Shown here: positions 56,401 to 64,000 of the stretch, one piece after another
How positions within the stretch are numbered: position 1 is the first letter of the stretch
Layout: each line of letters opens with the position of its first letter
Origin: Asterias amurensis
Lineage: Eukaryota > Echinodermata > Asteroidea > Forcipulatida > Asteriidae
Assembly: GCF_032118995.1 (NCBI RefSeq)
Contig: NC_092668.1
Span: 13,123,501-13,187,500, forward strand
Direction: 5' to 3'
DNA length: 64,000 nucleotides
Made by a program: the position numbers and the translations under genes
Notes under the pieces: generated by a model
What the model saw: only the letters and a program-made list of their open reading frames with translations
Databases searched by the model: none
What the model was told of the DNA's origin: nothing

Positions 56401-58489
56401 CACATTAGTGTCATGCCCGGGAATCGAACCGACACCCCAATGAATAAAACACAAGAACTTGAATAATGGCGCGTATTAATATGATTTTATCAATGTGCTT
56501 TGATACATCAGTGCCATGGTCATTGGGCCAATAACATTCCTGTAATATTTCTCAGCTCCCCGGGAAGTATAGAGCCCCTGGCTGCTGTTGCGCTCTTTCG
56601 TTACACCATATCAACCTCTACCCACGCAGGTACCCATTTATAGCCCCTGGGTGAAGAGAAACATGTATAGTGACGTATCTTGACCGGGATTCGAACCCAC
56701 ACACCGATGAATAAAACACTAGAACTATAAACCGCTCTAATCAATGGCGCCCTATTTAGTCGGGTGCACCCTTGGGAGTAGATGCCCTAATGTATTGTAC
56801 AGTGTAGTGCACCCGACGCAGCGTTAAGGTTTACATGGCTATGCAATATAGCGGCCAAAAAGGCAACCGTGGCAGATGCCAGTGTAGTCACACGTTAAGT
56901 TGGTCCAATCAGTCAATATACCGATTCGGTCATTACAGCACATACTGATACTGCTCAAAATGAAGTGTTAGTCATTGACTTATTCACCGTACACCATATA
57001 TTCAAAATATGAATGGTGTTTACAGAGAGGGTTATAATTTTCTAACAGTCCAGTTTCCTCACTTGGTGTATCCCATTTTCATGCAAAAGATAACCAACCG
57101 GAGATCCCTCAAAGTCAAATCTGAGAAACGTTTCTGTCAGATATGTTTCTCAGATTGTGTATTCCGTAGTATTCCGTAGTATACAAATATTGACTGCTTC
57201 GAGTGCTATGGTTAAAACTATGTCTCCCGAGGTGATCCCCGGAGCGTTTTCCCGAGGCGAAGCTGAGGGAAAATAGAACGCTCCGGGGATCACCGCGAGA
57301 GTCATAGTTTTAACCATTGCACGAGTAAAGGCAGTCAATATATGTTTTTTAGTTAACGACGTACTATAAGGAAAACCGTTCAATATAACGAAAACCGTTG
57401 ATATAGTGTCCAGTGTCTTTAATAAAAAATTAAGAACACTTAAAGGCACTGTGCACGTTTGGTAATATTGTCAAAGACCAGTGTTCTCACTTGGTGTATC
57501 CCATTATATGCATAAAATAACAAGCCTGTGAAAATTTGGGCTCAATTGGTCATCGAAGTTGCGAGAAAACGATATAAAAAAACACCCTTATTGGACGAAT
57601 TCGTGTGTGCTTTCAGATAGAAATAAAAGACTTTTAGCTAGAAGTCCATTATTTTAGTGAGAAATTACCTCTTTCTCAAAAATTACATTACTTCAGAGGG
57701 AGTCGTTTCCCACAATGTTTTATACTATCAAAAGCTCTTCAATGCTCGTCATAAGTTAATATTTGTTTTGAGTAATTACCCAACTTGTACCTTCCCTTTA
57801 AACACCTCCTTACCTATTGTTGATATGATGGTAAAGCTGCAGTAGTAAGAGTGAATCCACGACCACACTCGCCCTTCCTGTATCTCTAAGTAAATTGGCG
57901 GGAACCTCACAAGTTTTTGCTCCCAAATTTTAAGGAGATTCACATGGCATGTTTCGTTTCCCGAGCAAGTGTTCAACTCGGCTGACAAATTGTGCCGCAG
58001 TGACTCCATCAGGTTCCACTGCTCCACTTCTCTGGCTGCTTCCATCCACATGAAACAGAACGCTCCGATGCAGAGGTAGGATTGAATGAAGAGGAATAGA
58101 CCGAAGGAAGAGGACATGACTCTCTTGATGAACCTCCAGGCGGGGTTACCGGTTGGTTTAGAGAAACTGGGCCGGCCCTGCGCCATACTGCTACGGGCCA
58201 TTGAAGCCTGTCTGAGGTACAACCCCGGACCGATGGGAAGAATATTACTCGCATCCCGGAGTGGTGGCGTGGATTCCAAACTACCGGATCGGGAGTGGCT
58301 CATCTGATCGGTGCCTCCGGAGCTCCCGACGGTAGTTCGACGGGAACGAGAGCTCATGCCACTGACCGTGGAGAAACGCTTCTTCCCCGGGTGGGCCCAC
58401 GGTGGGGTCTCGAGGTAGTACGAGCCGATTTCGTTCTCGTCGGCTTCGTCCGCCGCATTACGCGCATTGTGGGATTGTTGGAAAAACAT
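53494..58489 (-). CDS. Two-pore-domain K+ channel, TRESK-like
   Basis: Three exons: 57814-58489, 56137-56238, 53494-55436; 2721 nt, 906 residues. It conducts background K+ current across the plasma membrane. The first membrane segment is at about 128-149. A cap follows with CSGNETC (175-181) and possible N-glycosylation sites. Filter 1 is TIGYG (224-228), split by intron 1; the second segment ends PLMLLFITDIG near 260. A cytoplasmic loop of ~520 residues follows, then segment 3 (782-805), filter 2 TIGFGD (823-828), segment 4 (839-861) and a basic tail. The long 2-3 loop and short tail match TRESK (KCNK18), whose loop is much shorter. The loop has CQRC (282-285), CEKC (555-558), PEVHIN (334-339), an acidic run near 729-746, and RRST (763-766). 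Intron 2 uses a GC donor. The start is the first in-frame ATG (58487-58489), downstream of a short upstream frame. Orthology to KCNK18 is an inference. Confidence 0.93.
55437..56136 (-). other. GC-AG intron of K2P gene
   Basis: The donor on the minus strand reads ATATAG|GCAAGTATA and the acceptor TGCCCACAG|GAAATAAG. GC is the only choice that keeps the ...TDIG-NKFARW frame across a family-conserved region, and AG|GCAAGT is the usual strong context of GC-AG introns. The intron also has C/A-rich homopolymers near 55780-55830 and a G run near 55513. Confidence 0.85.
56320..56480 (-). mobile_element. tRNA-derived SINE copy
   Basis: The plus text has CTACCCATTTATACTCCCGG, GTGAAGAGAAGCAATTATAA, and GGGAATCGAACCGACACCCC; on the minus strand the last gives a B-box-like GGTTCGATTCCC. 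It is paired with a second copy at 56600-56765, both in K2P intron 1. Confidence 0.65.
56600..56765 (-). mobile_element. tRNA-derived SINE copy
   Basis: On the minus strand GTGGGTTCGAATCCCGGTC is a strong B box, preceded by a tRNA-like AGAGCGGTTTATAG segment and followed by CTCTTCACCCAGGGGCTATA and AAATGGGTACCTGCG, a typical invertebrate SINE body. It is not an intact tRNA. Confidence 0.7.
57186..57343. mobile_element. Palindromic MITE, ATATTGACTGC ends
   Basis: The outer ends AATATTGACTGCTTCGAGTG and GCACGAGTAAAGGCAGTCAA are inverted copies. The inner arms GTGATCCCCGGAGCGTT and AACGCTCCGGGGATCAC are perfect. It lies in K2P intron 1. Confidence 0.88.
57439..57800 (+). mobile_element. TTAA-type inverted-repeat element
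   Basis: It starts CTTAAAGGCACTGTGCACGT and ends near TTTTGAGTAATTACCCAACT and CCTTCCCTTTAA. Its right edge is only 13 bp from the donor of K2P exon 57814-58489. Confidence 0.78.
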
Positions 58490-60015
58490 GGTTGTTTTTG
58501 GGTGAACTATCCTACTCAAATCAAGTCTACTTTCCTTTTGAAAGCCCACACATTTTCAGCCGAAATATCTAACACAAATCTGATGACTTCAAATATTTAT
58601 CCACGGCTTATATTCCTCTGAAAAGTTATTTGTAAAATAACTTTGACAGGCTTAAAATATTTAGTGTCTCCAAATCCGTTCGAAGTCATGTACTTCCTCA
58701 CGATACTTTCTCCCTTTTTTAGGTAAAACAGGCAATTTATGAGCGTGTATTCCAATTCACTTTCTTGCAAACGTCCTCATTAGCTCTGCTCCCAATCGAC
58801 AGAAGAAGTTGCAGACGAGTTTTCAAACTATCTTTTATCATTCCATTTAGCGTGTGACGTTGTTGGTCTGATAACCAAGAAATATAGATCCTTAGGTCAG
58901 CGAAATTCCATCCGATAATGAAGTCCCCCTTTAGTTGTCAATGTTTTACGCGTGTTCCCCCTCCTGAGTCAACTCGACATACTGGTTTTTTTTTTAAGTT
59001 GGTTAGTTCTCCTTAATCAAAGCTCCAGTGACGACAGCATGAATTTGATGACGTTTTGAAGGCTTATCGAAAGCGATGTCCAGACTTGTTTATTTTCCTA
59101 CCTTGGGCAATAAGTTAACATGAAGATACTACCTCCTTGTTGAATACAATGTCGATTTAGTGCGATGGCGATTTCGCTTCGTCATTCCCTGGTTATAGTT
59201 TCCAAGTATCTCGTCGCGTTCTCGTTGAAAGGGTCTTGAAGAATGCTCGACTAGTTCCCAATAAGTTTGCCGACTATATTACAGTATATCCCACATGATG
59301 AGTGTGCCTTTGTCCATGTTGGGCTCCCGTATGTTTTCTCCTCTTGCTCAATGATGTTCCCCCAAGACGTCAGCCAAACAAGTTATACAACATTACGTTG
59401 TGTTTATAGTTTGTACGAACTCCGATGACGAGCGAAGTTGATGCTCTTCTATAACCAGACCAATGCGACCAATTATTGGCGGGTTTACGAAACACAGTTT
59501 TCGCTGAATGTCACCGACGAGAGTTGCATTATTACGCTATGAATATAAGTTTTTCAGACTTGGTTTATGATGATGTTAGATTGTTCCATGTACTGTGGAT
59601 GTATCAGTTGCCAACAACCAGTCGTTCGTTTCGTCAATGGCGAACCTACATGAAAGAAAAATAAGAAACGCCGATCAATAATGCTCGTTTTAATCCGCCC
59701 ATACAAGCAAAATGCTCAACACAAAGAAGTGAGCGTGGGGCCTGGGTGTTTATTATTATTCATGTACTTTGGTCACAGTACGAGGACGGAAGGCGAGCGG
59801 CCATCTTGGGTTTTTAAAACCCATTCAAGTGTAAACAAGTTGAGGTGGCCGAAACGAGGCTGAATTGGGTAGTCTGGCCCCTCTAGTCACGTAAGAGTGA
59901 GTTACTCTTACTGGGGTATAAATGGGATAAGAAGACAAGGACAGAAGGAACTTTTACACATGCTTTGAGTACGAAGTACCAGACTGGAATGTTGCCCGTG
60001 GAACCCTGGGTGTGT

Positions 60016-60053
60016 GGGAAGGGTTAGGGAGGGGAGAGGGAGGGGGAGGGGGG
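60016..60053 (+). repeat. G-rich tract with G-quadruplex pattern
   Basis: At least five runs of three or more G separated by short spacers (GGGAAGGGTTAGGGAGGGG...) fit the standard intramolecular quadruplex rule on the plus strand. Confidence 0.75.
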
Positions 60054-60061
60054 ACAAGTGC

Positions 60062-60475
60062 CCCCAAAAAGTGAAATATAATGTGTTCCGAATTGTGTTC
60101 GTTTATGTGTCAGATGTGAACTGTTTGTTTCCCCAAATGTTACATTAATGTCCTTGTCCAAAATATGAATTGTATTGTGTCCGAAAATGTGAAATTAATC
60201 GTGCCCCAAAAGGTGAAATGATCGTGTCACAAAGCTTGAAATTTATTGTGTCCCGAAATGTGATTTTTTTTAACGTGAAATTGAGATATCAAATGTTTAT
60301 GTTTTTGTGTCTTAAGGTATAAATGTTTAGGTCCCAAAGTATGACATTTATTGTGTCCAATATTATTAAATTGATTGTGTCTCAAACTGTGAATGTTATT
60401 TTGTCCCAAAATATGAATTGCTATTGTGTCAAAAATGTGAAAAATAATGAAGTGTGTCCCAAAGGTCAAAATAAC
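60062..60475 (+). repeat. Diverged ~27-bp minisatellite
   Basis: About fifteen imperfect units of the type TTGTGTCCCAAAATGTGAAA follow one another, with variants such as GTGTCCGAAAATGTGAAATT and GTCCCAAAGTATGACATT. Frames across it are artefacts of the period. Confidence 0.82.
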
Positions 60476-61779
60476 GAGGCACAGAAACCACAGAAGAAGT
60501 TATAAACTGCAAGGATGTGTAATAGTTTCGAACGCTTCGAATTACCGACGTCATTATGGTACGGGGCATAGTTACAACCAATGAAGAACACAAATATTTG
60601 TAAGGTTATTAAAATGTGTGTTGAATTGCAACTGCATCTAGCTATTGATGATTTTTAGTGGGTAGGCCTATACTTATTTCAAAACAATAGTTCTTGCAGA
60701 AAAAACTGAGGGAGTTCATAATGTTCATATTTTTTTAACGTGGCGTTTATATAATCAAATAAATTAATAATAATAATGTTGAACTAGGGCGCCATGTCTG
60801 TCAATAATGACACTCCTTGGGCGAAAAGCAAGAACTCTGCTATAATTGAAGTTTGAATTGAGTATAATCAGTTTTACACAAACCAACTTCAGTCTCTAAT
60901 TGGGATTCCAGACGAATTTTTCATTGAAAGCAAAACAAACAAAAAACAACAAAAAAGGCAAATAAAAGGAAATTTCTTATAAGAGATGCATGAGTAACCT
61001 GTCAATGTCCATTATTTTTGTTTGTATCTTGCAAAGAGAACTTTCTTCGAGATGGGTTCAGGGCCTTAGCGTTAACCGCTATACAACAACAGCTTGGGAT
61101 GATGATTGGCTCATCGACGACTGTTGCATTTTGCCAATCAACTCTAACTCAAATAGTATTTAAATAAGAACTTTTCAATTTCAACACTTTGCGCTCACTT
61201 ATTTTATTCTCTTTTTGCCCGGTGCATTGTCTTCGGGTGTATACGATTTAAAAAAAAATTAAAAAAAAAAAAAACTCGTTCGAATAAGGGCAGTAAAAAA
61301 ATGTAATGAGGCAAGGTTTGGACATACATCAGCCGTCGTACTCGATCGATTACACTTTTGAGTTTACCTTATGAATGATTGAGGGCGTTAGACAAAGAGA
61401 TTAAGAATTACCCCCTCAAGTGATCGATATATCGCCATGGTGTGGCTACATCTAATGTCGGCTTGTTACACATCGCCCACACTACGGTGTTATTTGAACG
61501 GGGTCGATGGTAAAGTCATCGGTTTCGCTTGGTGGTCGATAAATTCAAGATGGCGGTGTTTACTGTTTTAGTCCAGTTGAGTCATTTGAGTTGGACCCAG
61601 TCGTATCTTAATTTAATAAAACAATGCATTTATATCGCGCTCTATACACAGTGCCTCACCGTCAACAACATAATTAAATACAAAGAAAATGCATGAAAAC
61701 AAACATTATCATAAGCTGTGAAATATGTGAGTTTTGAGTTGGCGCTTGAAGGTCGCACGCAGTAGACGCTGCTTTCCTA

Positions 61780-61902
61780 ATAAGCCTTTATGAGATATGG
61801 CGGACAGCTACAACACTTTTAGGTTTGGGTAAATTTGTGGGTATACACCCAAACCAAACGGTACATTCGTATCACGTCAGCCATACCTCAAAAAGGCTTA
61901 TA
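61780..61902. mobile_element. Short palindromic MITE, TAAGCCTTT ends
   Basis: The ends AATAAGCCTTTATGAGATAT and ATACCTCAAAAAGGCTTATA are inverted copies, and inner AGGTTTGGGTAAATTTG pairs partly with GGGTATACACCCAAACC. Non-coding. Confidence 0.78.
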
Positions 61903-62379
61903 GACTGAGCATATGTTGTTAATTAGTATCACATTTTCAACAACATAAGTGATTTTCAAGGTCATAAATTACATTAAACTAAAATAATGGACAAAACAAA
62001 ATCTCCCTGCGTAAAACTCCTAAGGTTGGGACCACGATGGTCCCGTTAAGTTTAAAATTAATTAATAGTGATGCGAGACTTGCACAGTCTATGGTACACG
62101 GTTGTTCCACAATCTTGGGGCAACAACATGAACTGTCTCTAGTCTTCTTCTGACTAACAGCGGGTTTACACAGTGGCCATCATTCAAAAACATAATAATA
62201 GTAGCAACATGCAATTTGTTGTAATGTTCCTACGCTCAAATGTTGCACATTAGTTCAAATTGAGGATAAAAATCCAACTAAATTTGTAAATATACGGTAA
62301 ATGAGTCTTGCGTATAATACTCTCTAAATGTAAAAAAGTGAAACACACCACTCTTTACATTTCGAGCTGTCTCTCATAT

Positions 62380-62545
62380 GGCTCTTCAAAAAGAGTGGTG
62401 GTTAGTTCACTCTTTTTGAGGGGTTTCAGTCAAGGACAGAGTAAAAAATCACTCAAAAAGATGCAAACTTCAATCTCAAAGAGTGGAAGACCACTCGAAA
62501 AAGAGTTGTCCTTCATATGGCTCTTCAAAGAGTGCCTTTTCACTC
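62380..62545. repeat. Cluster of AAAGAGTG / CACTCTTT motifs
   Basis: The octamers AAAGAGTG and CACTCTTT occur about eight times in both orientations (with CATATGGCTCTTCAAA at 62377 and 62515), giving several possible hairpins. Origin unknown. Confidence 0.6.
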
Positions 62546-64000
62546 TTTTAGTAATAGGTTGTCTAAGTCTCGCATCGCGGGAACCCGACCAATCAAAATT
62601 GGTGTTGCGGATTTCGAGGTAAAAATAATATGGAAGACTCGTTATTAGAGCTTTCTTGATGTTCCATCCACATAATGAAACATTTAAATAATGTCTTACT
62701 CTTGCCCTTCAATTTTATTGTGGACAAAGTTTACAAAAACATAGCCGTGTAAATCTAATACTGATAGACGAAAACAAGAAAGATTGGTAGCACCTTGGTG
62801 TATCTCAACATTATGCATAAAATAACAAAGCTGTGAAAATTTGAGCTCAATCGGTCGTCGAGGATGCGAGAAAATACTGAAAGAAAAAACTGCTGACTCG
62901 AGAAATCATGGTGCATTTTTTTTGTTATGCTTACGCACATTCTTATCCGACATTTAACACAAAAATGTGCTTACCGGTAAACAGCTTTATGAAATCGGGC
63001 CCAGGTCGTCGTCTTATTTTTTGATTTTTATTTTTTAATGTAATTATTTGCCCTGTTTGTACCCCTCTAAAATCATTTCAGTTATTGTAATTGAAGTTCA
63101 ATTGACAAGGAAGGGTATACACCTGCATGCACCATGTGAATTGTTATGTTAATCCAGTCTAGGAAACATCTGTAGTCACGTCGATGACAATTGACTAAAA
63201 CTAATTATGTGGAACAAATTATAACAGAAGACTGCGGTAACTCAATGGACAGATACATCATGTCAACAACGGGCAGGGTTTTTATTGGCGCTAGATTTTT
63301 TTCTTGTTTTTTTATCAACCATTGTATTCGTTTAATATTTGCGTCATGGCGCACGTGAACTTAATTTTAAATAGATTGAAAAAATAACATTTACTCTTTT
63401 AAAGGAACATTGCAGAATTGGAGAGAAAACAAATCGTGAAGATCACAGATTTGCATAAAACATATATGGTCTAAGAAAAGTAATGATATAATTGAAAAAA
63501 AACCTTGAAATATGTCTGTCTGAAAGGTCGTATTTGATGAGAAATAAATGAAACTAATTGCTTGGAGTTTATCGCTCAGTGAGCGTTGTATTAATTTACG
63601 GTTTTGCTTTGTCATGCAAAATGTGTAATCAGTTTGTCACTATTTTTCTCGTGACTCAGATGGCCGATCGATCTCAAACTTCTACATGTCTGCAGTTTAT
63701 GTGTTTGGTGGAATACATAAAGTGCTTACAATGCCAGTAACTGTTTATGTAATGTTCATTTAAAACTGTTCAATAAAACAAATTGTAAACTGCATTGCGT
63801 GTCCATTGCGTGTTTCCTTCCATTGATGTCCATGCAAAAAGAATAGTCCCCACTTACGAATACACAATCTGAGAAACGTAACTAACAGTAAATTGGGGGG
63901 AGGGGTCTCGTGCATGAACTTTCTTTCGGGTTTGTTTCAACAATTCATAACAATATTAGTAGACAACCGTGGAACAATGTTGTTCTGTCGCAAGTGAAAT

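Larger units (their letters stand above)
58490..64000. other. Intergenic, upstream of K2P gene
   Basis: The first few hundred bases probably hold the K2P promoter and 5' UTR; no TATA box is clear, and an upstream ATG (58551-58553) opens an 8-codon frame ending in TAG. Further on lie the G-rich tract, the CCAAAATGTGAA minisatellite, poly(A) runs near 61248-61275, an inverted-repeat element at 61780, AAAGAGTG clusters near 62380-62540 and a TTAA-type remnant near 62790-62890. The rest (to 64000) shows no gene. Confidence 0.5.

Noticed and set aside
58550..58553. Upstream ATG as the channel start
   Set aside because: That ATG is in another frame and meets a stop after eight codons. The in-frame codon at 58549 is GTG, preceded by a TGA, so the first usable start is at 58487-58489.

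Overview
The window is animal nuclear DNA: three genes have GT-AG introns (one GC-AG), and the non-coding DNA is AT-rich and packed with short inverted-repeat transposons and tRNA-derived SINE pieces. Repeat style and gene content suggest an echinoderm, perhaps a sea star; that is an inference from repeat character, not a proven assignment.

Layout. (1) 1-18154 is a tandem satellite with a ~496-bp unit: 36 units (one cut to 295 bp) plus a partial unit at each end. It runs off the left side of the window. It shows higher-order blocks, chimeric units and decay toward the right edge. (2) 18155-20001 is intergenic, with a three-copy ~90-bp repeat and an old interspersed element. (3) 20002-33343, minus strand, is a 12-exon gene for a secreted 600-residue protein. 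It has a signal peptide, dibasic sites, three saposin-B domains and a long Pro/His/Arg-rich linker. (4) 33404-43212 is about 10 kb of gene-free DNA with transposon remnants. (5) 43213-49292, plus strand, is an 8-exon proton/oligopeptide transporter (POT/SLC15, nearest SLC15A4-like) of 606 residues with 12 predicted membrane segments. Its ExxER motif in the first membrane segment is degenerate. (6) 49293-53493 is intergenic. (7) 53494-58489, minus strand, is a 3-exon two-pore potassium channel of 906 residues. It has a roughly 520-residue cytoplasmic loop between the second and third membrane segments, a TRESK-like (KCNK18-like) layout on a larger scale. (8) 58490-64000 is intergenic, with a ~27-bp minisatellite, a G-rich tract and small inverted repeats.

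Exon models were built by hand from reading frame, splice sites and family motifs. The coding lengths close in frame (1803, 1821 and 2721 nt including stops), which supports them strongly. The three genes share no obvious pathway.

The most notable signals are the satellite's internal history and its exon-like segment; a palindromic mobile element whose ends look like CTCF sites and which lies next to splice donors; the channel's giant loop with a possible calcineurin-docking site and two CxxC pairs; the transporter's lost ExxER residues; and GKR/KR processing-type sites ahead of the saposin domains.
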